From: an uncultured Eubacterium sp.
GTDB lineage: Bacteria > Bacillota > Clostridia > Lachnospirales > Lachnospiraceae
DNA: 45,235 bases
NCBI GenBank assembly: GCA_947385775.1
Contig: CANDMI010000026.1
Location: 1-45,235 of the forward strand
Reading direction: 5' to 3'
Part shown: positions 7,967 through 16,058 of the stretch, piece by piece
Numbering within the stretch: position 1 is the first letter of the stretch
Layout of the letters: every line of letters starts with the position of its first letter
Notes under the pieces: generated by a model
The model's database searches: none
What the model saw: the letters and a program-made list of their open reading frames with translations, nothing else
What the model was told of the DNA's origin: nothing
Program-made: the position numbers and the translations under genes

Positions 7967-9601
7967 ATGCCTGTAACAGATTTACTGGAGAGGAACCATA
8001 AGCTGTATGGGGACGAGGTGGCGCTTGTGGAGCTGAACCCATTGCGGACGGATACGAGGAAGACGACCTGGAAAGAGTATGAGCTTGTCCAGCAGACCTC
8101 TTCTGTCCCGTACCGCAGGGAGATTACATGGGCTATTTTTGATGAAAAAGCAAACCGCGTGGCAAATATGCTGATGAGCCGCGGGATACAAAAAGGCGAC
8201 CGTGTGGCGCTTTTGATGTTTAACTGCCTAGAGTGGCTGCCGATCTATTTTGGGATATTAAAGACCGGGGCGATTGCCGTTCCGTTTAATTTCCGTTTTT
8301 CCGCAGATGAGATTAAATATTGCGCGGATTTGGCGCAGGTACATATTTTGTTTTTCGGGCCGGAATTTATCGGGCGCATTGAGTCGATAGAGGACGATTT
8401 AAGCAAAGGGCGGCTTTTGATCTATGTGGGGGACGGGTGCCCGACGTTTGCGGAAAGCTATCATGAATTAGTTGCGGACTGTTCCAGCCAGGCTCCGTTG
8501 GTGCGGCTGGAGGAAGAGGATGACGCCGCGATTTATTTTTCCTCCGGCACCACCGGATTTCCGAAAGCGATTTTGCATAATCATGAAAGCCTGATGCAGG
8601 CGGCGCAAATGGAACAAAAGCACCACTTAACAAGCAGGGAGGATGTGTTTTTATGCATTCCGCCGCTATATCATACCGGGGCGAAATTTCACTGGATGGG
8701 CAGTCTGTGCGCGGGCAGCAGGGCGGTTTTGTTACAGGGCACGACGCCGGAGATTATTTTGGATGCGGTATCCAAGGAGCATTGTACGATCGTATGGCTG
8801 CTTGTCCCATGGGCGCAGGATATTTTAACGGCGTTAGATAAAGGCGATGTTAAAATGCAGGATTATGAATTGGAGCAATGGCGGCTGATGCATATCGGCG
8901 CGCAGCCGGTGCCGCCGTCTTTGATCAAACGCTGGAAAGAGTATTTTCCGCACCATATGTACGACACCAATTATGGCTTGTCAGAATCAACAGGCCCGGG
9001 ATGCGTCCATCTGGGGATTGAAAACATTCATAAAATCGGAGCGATCGGCATTCCTGGCTACCGTTGGAAATGCAAGATTGTGGATGAAAGCGGCATGGAG
9101 GTAGAGCGGGGCAGCGTAGGCGAGCTTTGCGTGAAAGGGCCTGGGGTTATGACCTGCTATTATAATGATGAAAAGGCGACGGGAGAAACGCTAAAAGACG
9201 GCTGGCTGTATACGGGGGATATGGCAAAGCAGGACGAGGACGGTTTTTATTTCCTTGTAGACCGCAAAAAAGATGTCATTGTAAGCGGCGGGGAAAATAT
9301 TTATCCGGTTCAGATCGAAAACTTCTTAAGCTCCTATCAGAAAATACAGGATGTGGCGGTAATCGGCCTGCCGGATGAAAGGCTTGGGGAGATTACCGGC
9401 GCGATCATCCAGGCTAAGGAAGGGGAAGCGTGCACGGAGGAAGAGATCAACGAATTTTGCAAACAGCTTCCAAAATACAAGCGTCCGAAGAAAATTATTT
9501 TTGCGCATGTGCCAAGAAACGCGACAGGAAAGATCGAAAAACCTGCGCTGCGTAAAAAATATGGCGCAGAGCAGTTGGTCGCGAGACAGAATATGGGTTA
9601 A
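7967..9601 (+). CDS. AMP-dependent acyl-CoA synthetase/ligase
   Basis: ANL-superfamily enzyme of 544 aa that activates a carboxylic acid with ATP and CoA. Motifs in order: YFSSGTTGFPKA (190-201), YGLSESTGPG, the YTGDMAKQDEDGFYFLVDRKKD core with the hinge, IVSGGENIYPVQIENFL, and the catalytic Lys in PRNATGKIEKPALR. The substrate cannot be read; the family covers medium/long-chain fatty acids and aromatic acids, and the iorAB-paaK locus nearby makes an aromatic acid possible. AGAAAGGAAG precedes the ATG. The 5' leader carries the MITE-like insertion, which may influence expression. The next gene starts 7 nt after the stop. Confidence 0.88.
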   Translation: MPVTDLLERNHKLYGDEVALVELNPLRTDTRKTTWKEYELVQQTSSVPYRREITWAIFDEKANRVANMLMSRGIQKGDRVALLMFNCLEWLPIYFGILKTGAIAVPFNFRFSADEIKYCADLAQVHILFFGPEFIGRIESIEDDLSKGRLLIYVGDGCPTFAESYHELVADCSSQAPLVRLEEEDDAAIYFSSGTTGFPKAILHNHESLMQAAQMEQKHHLTSREDVFLCIPPLYHTGAKFHWMGSLCAGSRAVLLQGTTPEIILDAVSKEHCTIVWLLVPWAQDILTALDKGDVKMQDYELEQWRLMHIGAQPVPPSLIKRWKEYFPHHMYDTNYGLSESTGPGCVHLGIENIHKIGAIGIPGYRWKCKIVDESGMEVERGSVGELCVKGPGVMTCYYNDEKATGETLKDGWLYTGDMAKQDEDGFYFLVDRKKDVIVSGGENIYPVQIENFLSSYQKIQDVAVIGLPDERLGEITGAIIQAKEGEACTEEEINEFCKQLPKYKRPKKIIFAHVPRNATGKIEKPALRKKYGAEQLVARQNMG

Positions 9602-9608
9602 AGATATT

Positions 9609-10184
9609 ATGCAGTATACATGGGATAACATTGAACAGCATATTGCCGCCTGCGCCTGCTGTCCTTTAAGCCAGACCAGACGATTGCCTGTCATGGGGCG
9701 CGGGAGCCATCAGGCGGGGATCATGCTGATCGCCGAAGCACCCGGGGCGCAGGAGGACGAACAGGGGTTGCCGTTTGTAGGGCGTTCCGGAGAAATACTG
9801 GACAGGCTTTTAGAAAGCTGCGGCCTGGACAGGAAAAAAGTTTACATCACAAATATTATAAAATGCCATCCGCCGGGCAACCGTGACCCAAAGGAAGAGG
9901 AAAAAGAAGCCTGTTTTCCATACTTGAAATGCGAGACGTTTCTGTTAAAGCCCAAAGTCATTGTCTGCCTTGGGCGGGTTGCCGCCCAGCGTATTATTTC
10001 ACCGGATTTTAAGATCACCAGGCAGCATGGCGCCTGGATATACCGGAAAAATTGCGCGCTGACTGCGACGTATCATCCGTCGGCGATTTTGCGTGACCCA
10101 TCCAAATACGAAGCCGTAAAGGATGATTTTGGCATAATCGCAAAAAAGTGGTCGGAATTTGCGTCAGATCATTTGCGGCCGTAA
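9609..10184 (+). CDS. Family 4 uracil-DNA glycosylase
   Basis: Iron-sulfur uracil-DNA glycosylase of 191 aa that removes uracil from DNA. Characteristic segments: N-terminal ACACCPLSQTRR with Cys ligands, AEAPGAQEDEQGLPFVGRSG (catalytic region), TNIIKCHPPGNRDP, a second Cys cluster CFPYLKCETF, VCLGRVAAQ and the TYHPSAIL motif. I choose the ATG at 9609 because it gives a typical N-terminus; an in-frame ATG at 9561 lies inside the upstream gene. No good Shine-Dalgarno is seen, and the 7-nt gap suggests translational coupling to the acyl-CoA synthetase, an odd pairing functionally. Confidence 0.88.
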   Translation: MQYTWDNIEQHIAACACCPLSQTRRLPVMGRGSHQAGIMLIAEAPGAQEDEQGLPFVGRSGEILDRLLESCGLDRKKVYITNIIKCHPPGNRDPKEEEKEACFPYLKCETFLLKPKVIVCLGRVAAQRIISPDFKITRQHGAWIYRKNCALTATYHPSAILRDPSKYEAVKDDFGIIAKKWSEFASDHLRP

Positions 10185-10301
10185 GCGCCAGATACAGGCC
10201 ATAGCCTGAGTTTTTCTGCGATTTCCGATGTCAGGCATTGGATTGCCGTTTGACCTTTGTAGCTTTAATTTTCCCTTCTTTTTTGCTTTAGAAGTTTGAT
10301 T

Positions 10302-10362
10302 GCACAAGATGTAAAAAATCATCATAAGATGTTATTTTTATTGTTCGTCCATATGATAAAAT
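10302..10362 (+). promoter_or_regulatory. Promoter with paired ACATAANATGT-type boxes (Nif11 unit)
   Basis: Two imperfect copies of an ACAT-N3-ATGT palindrome lie at 10303-10312 (ACAAGATGTA) and 10321-10332 (ATCATAAGATGT), about 19 bp apart, followed by CCATATGATAAAAT (TAAAAT -10 at 10357-10362). The same arrangement recurs before the surface-protein gene at 11344-11405. The second box overlaps the -35 position. Confidence 0.55.
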
Positions 10363-10410
10363 GAAAGTCTGATAGAAAAAATAAAGAGCTGCCAAAAAGG
10401 AGTTATCATA

Positions 10411-10436
10411 ATGGGAAAGATCGAATGAAAGATTGA
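10411..10436 (+). other. Two mini-ORFs forming a start-stop cascade before the Nif11 gene
   Basis: The only strong Shine-Dalgarno (AAGGAG, 10397-10402) is 8 nt before the ATG at 10411, which reads MGKIE and stops at 10426-10428. That stop overlaps an ATG at 10425 (MKD, stop 10434-10436), which directly abuts the ATG at 10437 of the Nif11-like gene. A 12-bp tandem duplication of GAATGAAAGATT (10423-10446) created the extra step. Confidence 0.55.
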
Positions 10437-10601
10437 ATGAAAGATTCTCACATGAAAGAATTTTTAGAAATTATGGAAAAAAACGAAGAGCTAGGGCAAA
10501 AGGTAGCGAGGATGGACGCGGATGGTAAAATACAGCCATCGGATTATATCACATTGGCGGCGGAGTATGGCATAACGCTGACGGAGCGGGATTTTGAGTA
10601 G
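10437..10601 (+). CDS. Short Nif11-like peptide without an obvious core
   Basis: A 54-aa peptide: MKDSHMKEFLEIMEKNEE, then LGQKVARMDADGKIQPSDY and ITLAAEYGITLTERDFE. The layout (FLEIMEKNEELGQKV, then a short gap, then ITLAAEYGITLTERDF) resembles the Nif11 domain, which serves as leader of nitrile-hydratase-type/Nif11 RiPP precursors. The peptide stops right where the leader would, so no core peptide is present, and no maturation enzyme is nearby. It has no own Shine-Dalgarno and probably depends on reinitiation from the upstream mini-ORFs; M6 at 10452 is an alternative start. The unknown 208-aa gene follows 102 bp later. Similarity judged by eye. Confidence 0.6.
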   Translation: MKDSHMKEFLEIMEKNEELGQKVARMDADGKIQPSDYITLAAEYGITLTERDFE

Positions 10602-10703
10602 ATCAAATAGAAATACAGGCTAATTTTTTTCCTCATTTAGGTCGATAAAAAATATAAAAAAGTATTTTCTAAATTTTTTATATGGAGCGATGGAGGACAC
10701 AAA

Positions 10704-11330
10704 ATGAGAGTGGAGCCAAATGAGTGGAGGCCATATGGCAAAATTATTTACCAGAAACAAAATTTTATCGTAAAGCAGGTGGCGATGTTGCCGGAGAAAG
10801 CGGCGGAGTATGATGAAGCGCCGGGTTATGTATGCTGCCCGATACAGGCGTGGCAGCATACGGATCTGCGCAAGCTGTTTGACGATTGGCGCAAGCAGTT
10901 CGCCAAAGCATCGGGAAATGGGATCTGTAAGCGGATACCATGCGTCTGCTATCCAGATGAAATGACCTTTCGGTCAACTTATTTAGCTGGTTTGAAGCAC
11001 AGCGTATTTTTGAAAACGCTGAAAGATAATTTTGAGAACGGATGGGAAAAAGCGAGACTTGTGGCGCACGAGTCGGCCATGAAGGCTGTGAAGTCAAAGA
11101 ATATGAAAGAAATTTGCAAAGCGGTCGGTTATCCGCCGTTTATCATAGCCGCGTTAGGCAAGGCGCTCCTTAAGTTTGAGGATGGAGACGCGATGCCGCT
11201 TGTGGCTAAGTTTTACGAGGAGCTGATCACGGGCATCCTCTATGTGCCGGTGGAAAAGCCGGATGAGCTGGCGTTTCAGATTTCGGATAAAACATGGGAG
11301 GCGATCGATTCCACGGAATTTAATTATTAA
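10704..11330 (+). CDS. Hypothetical 208-aa protein downstream of the Nif11-like gene
   Basis: I do not recognise the family. It is a soluble, mixed alpha/beta protein without signal peptide or membrane segment. A Cys-rich patch occurs in the first half (VCCPIQAW, ICKRIPCVCYPDE), and the second half looks helical (MKEICKAVGYPPFIIAALGKALLKF). GGAGG about 9 nt before the ATG at 10704 sets the start. It is in line with the Nif11-like gene and probably shares its promoter. The next gene, a secreted protein, has a separate promoter carrying the same operator boxes. Confidence 0.7.
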   Translation: MRVEPNEWRPYGKIIYQKQNFIVKQVAMLPEKAAEYDEAPGYVCCPIQAWQHTDLRKLFDDWRKQFAKASGNGICKRIPCVCYPDEMTFRSTYLAGLKHSVFLKTLKDNFENGWEKARLVAHESAMKAVKSKNMKEICKAVGYPPFIIAALGKALLKFEDGDAMPLVAKFYEELITGILYVPVEKPDELAFQISDKTWEAIDSTEFNY

Positions 11331-11343
11331 CGACATTTCATAT

Positions 11344-11405
11344 TTACATAAAATGTAAAAATCTACATAAGATGTTGTTTCTATTTTCTGACCATATGAT
11401 ATAAT
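11344..11405 (+). promoter_or_regulatory. Promoter with paired ACATAANATGT boxes (surface protein)
   Basis: TTACATAAAATGTAA (11344-11358) is a perfect 6-bp palindrome around AAA, and a second box ACATAAGATGT lies at 11366-11376. They are followed by ACCATATGATATAAT with TATAAT at 11400-11405; the best -35 (TTGTTT, 11375-11380) is overlapped by the second box. Boxes, spacing and -10 context match those at 10302-10362. Confidence 0.6.
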
Positions 11406-11561
11406 TGAACAAAAGATTTTGCGTTCGGATCATGCCGCGGACAAGACTGGGTGCAAAAATACTGGAAACGCTTTTGTCTAATTTATGGTTTTTATTTAGA
11501 TCAAAGCGTTTCTTTTCTTCCAAATCTTTATGATAATTTATAGAAAAAAAGGGGAAAAGCA

Positions 11562-14516
11562 ATGAAAAAATGGATCGCGAAAAAGATGGTTTTGCTTTTG
11601 CTGTCAGTTTCGCTGGCAGTTTGTATGAGCGGCGCGCCGCTGTCTGCGTTTGGCGGCTTAGACGCGCAAAACGCAGACGCAGCGGATGCGGAGTCAAAAA
11701 GCGAAGCGAATGGGGCGACGGAAAGCACAGCGGATGCTGGATTAGAGAGCGTGCCAGACAGGGAACTGGAAGAAAAAAGCGAGGACGCTGTCATAAGGAG
11801 CGAATACGAAGCGGAGGTGGAGGTAGACGGCAAAGTAGTCAAGTATACAGATTTTATCCAGGCATGGAAGGATATGGACAAAGAGGGAAAGACATCCACC
11901 ATTTGTTTGTTAAAGACGATAAATTTGTATACAAGAAACACTGGCGGCTTAGAGCCTGGAGATACAGATAGCACGGATGTATTATATATGCGGGCTGGAA
12001 ATATTACCCTTAAAATGGAGAATGGAGCAAAATTATATAATGATGGGAGTGCGAATTGTATCATACATGTACAAGGCGGTTCGTTTACACTTGATGGTGG
12101 TGAAATATCTCAAGAACATAGCAATACGGCCTATGCATTAATCGCAAGTGGAGGGAAGGTAGTTATTAAGGGCGACGCGAAGATTAAAAGTCAAAATGGT
12201 CCGGGTGTTTATGTCAGTCCGTTTGAAAAAGGAGGAGTGCAGGTAAGTATTGGCAGAAGCGAGATTGAGGGAAATACTCATGCTGTGCAATGCACCACAG
12301 ATTCAGGGCTGACGCTTGGTGACATACTAGATAAAGGATACGCCTTTCAAAAGAAAGATGGTAGTGGTCAGTGGGAAAGTCAGTTGTCAGGCAAAACGAC
12401 AGCTCAAAAAGTCAGCACAGAGCAGGTTTTGAATTTTCCATCAGAGCCGCAGGATCAGACGATCGTATATGGGGATGCGAATAACCCGACTTTGCGTGCG
12501 GCGGCAAGCATAGTGGATGGGAAACAGGATGCAGTCAACAATAAAGCGATTACATATCAATGGTTCGAATGCGATGGAAATGGAAAAGGGACGGCAATTT
12601 CAGCAGCGACAAATCCAGATTATACACCCAATTGTACAAATAAAAAAGCGGGAAGTTATCCGTATTATTGTGAAGTGACATGCGACTGGCTGTCGTTTGA
12701 AAGCAGGCGAGCGGTTGTAACAATTGAAAAAAGGCCGCTGACAGCAGAGGTTTTAGGAGAAATTGTAAAAAATTATGATGGGAAGAAGGAGGTTGAAGCG
12801 GGGGAAGTTTTATTTCCACAGGTTCAGTTTCAAAATGTGATAAATGGGGATGTGGTGACAGCGTCCGCGATCCGTGCAACCTTTCCAAGTGAAAAGCCGG
12901 GAACTTACGAGGATGTTGACGTGACGCTTTCTGATTTGAACGGAAAGAATGCGGAAAATTATCGGGCGCTGCCTGTTTTGGCGAAGGGACGGATCGTGCC
13001 ATTGCCGATTACAAGCGTGTCTTTAAATAAAGACAGCCTGTCACTGTTTGTAGGGGGAAGCGACCAGCTGATCCTTACGATTTTTCCAGAAGAGGGTACG
13101 GATAAAAAAGTATCGTGGAAATCCAGCAATCCTTCCATCGCTTCTGTGGACAGCGAAGGGAAAGTGACAGGATGCGGCGCCGGGAGCGCGGTCATTACGG
13201 CTACTACAGCGGATGGAAAGTTCCATGCTGAATGCAAGGTTACAGTCAGTGGCAATTCTGGAAGCGCAGGCTGGTATCCAGGATTCGGCGGCATTGTCAC
13301 AAGCCCGAGGAAGCCGTTTTTAAAAAGCAGCCCGGCGAAGCAGGGGTGGAGCGTGATTCGCGCGGAGGCGGTCAAGGCCGCGGAAGCTGGCGTTTGCATG
13401 TTGGAAATAGATATGAACGGCACGGCTGTCGTTCCAGGCAGCTTTTTTGCGGCTATCCGGGGCAGCGAGGTGACCGCGGTGATTGATCTGGATGGCGGCA
13501 TTGTCTGGCGGGTCTTTGGAAAAGATATTTCAGAGGAAACGGTTTATGACCGGGACTTTACGGTAAAAGTAAATGCCGGGACGATCCCACAAAAGCTTAT
13601 GGAAGATATCCCAGGCAGCTTTGGATATTTGGAGTTAAAGTTTGTGGATGGGGGGGCGTTTGGCTTTACGGCAACGATAACCGCGCAGATTGGCAAGGAT
13701 GAAAAAGGCTATACGATTGGAAAGAAGCTGGGGACGGACCTTGCCGGAAAGTACGCAAACCTGTATTACTATAATCCGACCCAGGGTATCCTGGAATTTA
13801 TCTGCGCGGACAAAATACGGGAGGACGGCTCGGTGAGCCTGCCGTTTATCCAGGGGGCGGATTATGCGGTGATCTTATCTGAGACGGAATTGGATGGAAT
13901 GGACGCGCCGGATACCCCGCAGGAGGGGACGAAGCCTTCCGGGACGCGGGAGCCGGAAAAAACATCTGTGCAGGCAGGAGACGTAAAGCTTTCCAAAACA
14001 ATGTATACCTACGATGGAAAGGCGAAAAAGCCGTCGGTCAAAGCTGTGGACAAGGACGGGAATGCGATACCGGGTAAATATTATACCGTAAGCTATCAAA
14101 ATAATAAAAAGGTTGGCAGGGCTACGGCAACTGTTGTTTTTAAGGACGGCTATACCGGGACGATAAAAAAAACATTTACGATACGTCCGATGGGAGTTTT
14201 GATTAAAAATCTACAGGCGGCGTCCACAGGATTTACCGTAAAATGGGCAAAAAAGACCGCACAGACAAGCGGATATCAGATACAGTATTCTACGAACGCG
14301 AATTTTAAGAAAAACAGTACGGGAAGCGTATACGTAAAAAAGGCATCCGCAACAAAGAAAACTGTAAAAAATTTAAACTTCGCGAAAAAATATTACGTGC
14401 GAATCCGTGTCTATAAGAAGGTAAAGTCAGACGGAAAAAGCGAAAAGCTTTATTCCATATGGAGTAAGGCAAAGCGTGTGAAAACGCGCTCTGGCGCATC
14501 TGAAAAGGAAAAATAG
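11562..14516 (+). CDS. Large secreted protein with beta-helix-like, YDG, Big_2 and Fn3-like domains
   Basis: Protein of 984 aa with a Sec signal peptide (KKMVLLLLSVSLAVCMSGAPLSA). Domains by eye: an acidic Ala-rich linker; about 110-220 a repeat-like beta region (GGSFTLDGGEISQ) as in pectate-lyase-fold adhesins; about 280-390 an Ig-like TYQWFECDG module; a YDG-type module (KNYDGKKEVEAGEV); a Big_2 domain (VSLNKDSLSLFVGG...VSWKSSNPSIASVDSEGKVT); an extended unknown region; then YDGKAKKPSVKAV and a C-terminal Fn3-like domain (GYQIQYSTN...YYVRIRVYKK). No LPXTG or S-layer motif is visible, so it may be released or held by charge (Lys-rich tail). GGGGAAAAGC precedes the ATG. Base composition dips to AT-rich in the beta region, suggesting domain shuffling. 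Confidence 0.85.
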   Translation: MKKWIAKKMVLLLLSVSLAVCMSGAPLSAFGGLDAQNADAADAESKSEANGATESTADAGLESVPDRELEEKSEDAVIRSEYEAEVEVDGKVVKYTDFIQAWKDMDKEGKTSTICLLKTINLYTRNTGGLEPGDTDSTDVLYMRAGNITLKMENGAKLYNDGSANCIIHVQGGSFTLDGGEISQEHSNTAYALIASGGKVVIKGDAKIKSQNGPGVYVSPFEKGGVQVSIGRSEIEGNTHAVQCTTDSGLTLGDILDKGYAFQKKDGSGQWESQLSGKTTAQKVSTEQVLNFPSEPQDQTIVYGDANNPTLRAAASIVDGKQDAVNNKAITYQWFECDGNGKGTAISAATNPDYTPNCTNKKAGSYPYYCEVTCDWLSFESRRAVVTIEKRPLTAEVLGEIVKNYDGKKEVEAGEVLFPQVQFQNVINGDVVTASAIRATFPSEKPGTYEDVDVTLSDLNGKNAENYRALPVLAKGRIVPLPITSVSLNKDSLSLFVGGSDQLILTIFPEEGTDKKVSWKSSNPSIASVDSEGKVTGCGAGSAVITATTADGKFHAECKVTVSGNSGSAGWYPGFGGIVTSPRKPFLKSSPAKQGWSVIRAEAVKAAEAGVCMLEIDMNGTAVVPGSFFAAIRGSEVTAVIDLDGGIVWRVFGKDISEETVYDRDFTVKVNAGTIPQKLMEDIPGSFGYLELKFVDGGAFGFTATITAQIGKDEKGYTIGKKLGTDLAGKYANLYYYNPTQGILEFICADKIREDGSVSLPFIQGADYAVILSETELDGMDAPDTPQEGTKPSGTREPEKTSVQAGDVKLSKTMYTYDGKAKKPSVKAVDKDGNAIPGKYYTVSYQNNKKVGRATATVVFKDGYTGTIKKTFTIRPMGVLIKNLQAASTGFTVKWAKKTAQTSGYQIQYSTNANFKKNSTGSVYVKKASATKKTVKNLNFAKKYYVRIRVYKKVKSDGKSEKLYSIWSKAKRVKTRSGASEKEK

Positions 14517-14560
14517 CAAAATAAGAAAATCAGGAAATAAAAATTAGTAATTTATAAATA

Positions 14561-14597
14561 AAAATGCAGATGATCATAGATTATCTGCATTTTTATT
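14561..14597. terminator. Bidirectional terminator between surface protein and niaR
   Basis: AAAAATGCAGAT and ATCTGCATTTTT form a perfect stem closed by a short loop, with A- and T-runs on the two sides. It therefore works for the plus-strand surface protein and for the minus-strand NAD operon. It overlaps the last codons of niaR. Confidence 0.8.
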
Positions 14598-15137
14598 CCA
14601 AAAGTTTACAGGCTCATAGTCCTGGAGCTTCGCTAACATGCCGCATTTGTTTAATTGCGATTGTATAAGGTCGAGCGTTTCTTCGTCTTCTGCAAATATC
14701 GTGTGGTAATGATAGCCTGCCGTCACATTTTTCAGCAGGCTGGATTTCCCGGAAAAAATAGATTCCATAAAGCTTTGGATATCCTTTCGGGAGCGTATGT
14801 TCATATCCGCCCGGACAACGCCATATACCTTATGGTAAATAAATACGTCCTGTATCTTTCCACCCAAGTCTACGATAAGCGTCATTTCATCTTCGGTCTG
14901 CGCGTCGGAATGAAAGACCTTTAAGATACGGCTGATCGTTTGCCTCTCCTGTGGAAGCAGGTAGCCCCGGCTTGCGGAAAAAATATCGACGCCGTTTGCG
15001 CGCAAAAGAGCGATATCCTGTACGATCACCTGCCTGCTGACATGCAGCTGCTTTGCCAACGCAGCGCCGGAGATGGGATTTTTGCTTTTTCCTAAGATTT
15101 GCAGCAGTTCATTTCTGCGGGCTTGTCCACTTGTCAT
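14574..15137 (-). CDS. niaR: NAD biosynthesis repressor NiaR (HTH_11 plus 3H domain)
   Basis: Niacin-responsive repressor of 187 aa. The N-terminal winged helix (RRNELLQILGKSKNPISGAA, then LHVSRQVIVQDIALLRANG) is followed by the 3H domain, named after three conserved His: seen here in LKVFHSD, FIYHKVYG and TAGYHYHTIF. NiaR binds niacin with a metal ion and represses NAD synthesis and niacin uptake genes. It is the third gene of nadB-nadC-niaR, 21 nt behind nadC, so it would repress its own operon. AAAGGAG precedes the ATG. Confidence 0.93.
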   Translation of the reverse strand: MTSGQARRNELLQILGKSKNPISGAALAKQLHVSRQVIVQDIALLRANGVDIFSASRGYLLPQERQTISRILKVFHSDAQTEDEMTLIVDLGGKIQDVFIYHKVYGVVRADMNIRSRKDIQSFMESIFSGKSSLLKNVTAGYHYHTIFAEDEETLDLIQSQLNKCGMLAKLQDYEPVNFWNKNADNL

Positions 15138-15158
15138 AAGAGCGGCTCCTTTCCGAAA

Positions 15159-16019
15159 TTAAATCGCATGTAAATTTTTCAACGAAAAGTCCAATATCGG
15201 GGCGGAATGGGTTAATGCGCCGCTGGAAATAAAATCGACTCCAAGGTCGGTAAGCTTTGCGATGTTTTCGCTTGTTACGTTGCCGGAAATTTCAATCTGC
15301 GCCCTCCCGTCAATCCATGCTACGGCTTCTTTCATTTGTTCATAGGACATGTTGTCCAGCATAATGATATCCGCTCCGGCTTCGACGGCATCCTTTACCA
15401 TTTCCAGAGTTTCGGTTTCCACTTCGATCTTACGGACAAACGGAGCGTATTCTTTTGCCATACGGATGGCGTTTTTCACGCCTCCGGCCGCGCCGATATG
15501 GTTGTCCTTTAACAGCACGCCGTCGGAAAGGTTGTAACGGTGGTTATTTCCGCCGCCAACGCGTACGGCGTATTTTTCAAAGATGCGGTTGTTTGGCGAG
15601 GTTTTTCTTGTATCCAAAAGCCTGATCTTTGTGCCGGATAGCAGGCTTGCCGTAGCGAACGTATAGGTCGCGATGCCGCTCATGCGCTGTAAATAGTTCA
15701 GCGCGGTTCTCTCCCCGCTTAGCAGGACGCGGATATCGCCATGGATTTTTGCGACTGGCTGTCCGTTTTTTACGCTGTCGCCATCCGTAACGTAAAAATC
15801 CGCGCATACGTTTTCAGATTCATCCAACAGTTTAAAAACCCGTTCAAAAATTTGCAGGCCGCATACAATGCCCTCTTGCTTGCAGATTAAATCAGCTTCT
15901 CCAAGCTGCGGGCGGGGCATTACGCTGTTTGTGCTGACATCCCCGTTTACCATATCCTCTCTTAAAGCGCTTAAAATAAATGGATCGACATTGAGCTTTA
16001 GCGTTACCGGATCAAACAT
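15159..16019 (-). CDS. nadC: Nicotinate-nucleotide pyrophosphorylase (carboxylating)
   Basis: Quinolinate phosphoribosyltransferase, 286 aa, which converts quinolinate and PRPP to nicotinate mononucleotide, CO2 and PPi. Family motifs: ERTALNYLQRMSGIAT, DTRKTSPNNRIFEKYAV, GGGNNHRYNLSDGVLLKDNH (Arg/His/Lys residues binding quinolinate and PRPP), EVETETLEM and DIIMLDNMS. AAAGGAG is about 7 nt before the ATG. It lies 39 nt downstream of nadB in the same minus-strand operon. Confidence 0.97.
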   Translation of the reverse strand: MFDPVTLKLNVDPFILSALREDMVNGDVSTNSVMPRPQLGEADLICKQEGIVCGLQIFERVFKLLDESENVCADFYVTDGDSVKNGQPVAKIHGDIRVLLSGERTALNYLQRMSGIATYTFATASLLSGTKIRLLDTRKTSPNNRIFEKYAVRVGGGNNHRYNLSDGVLLKDNHIGAAGGVKNAIRMAKEYAPFVRKIEVETETLEMVKDAVEAGADIIMLDNMSYEQMKEAVAWIDGRAQIEISGNVTSENIAKLTDLGVDFISSGALTHSAPILDFSLKNLHAI

Positions 16020-16058
16020 GTTTTACTCCTTTCGTTTTGCATAGTTTTTCTGTTGTTT

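Noticed and set aside
9375-9608. N-terminal extension of the uracil-DNA glycosylase frame
   Set aside because: It lies within the acyl-CoA synthetase gene in another frame; the family N-terminus begins at 9609.
10437-11330. Complete RiPP biosynthetic cluster around the Nif11-like peptide
   Set aside because: No core peptide, maturation enzyme, protease or exporter is encoded nearby; only the leader-like domain is supported.
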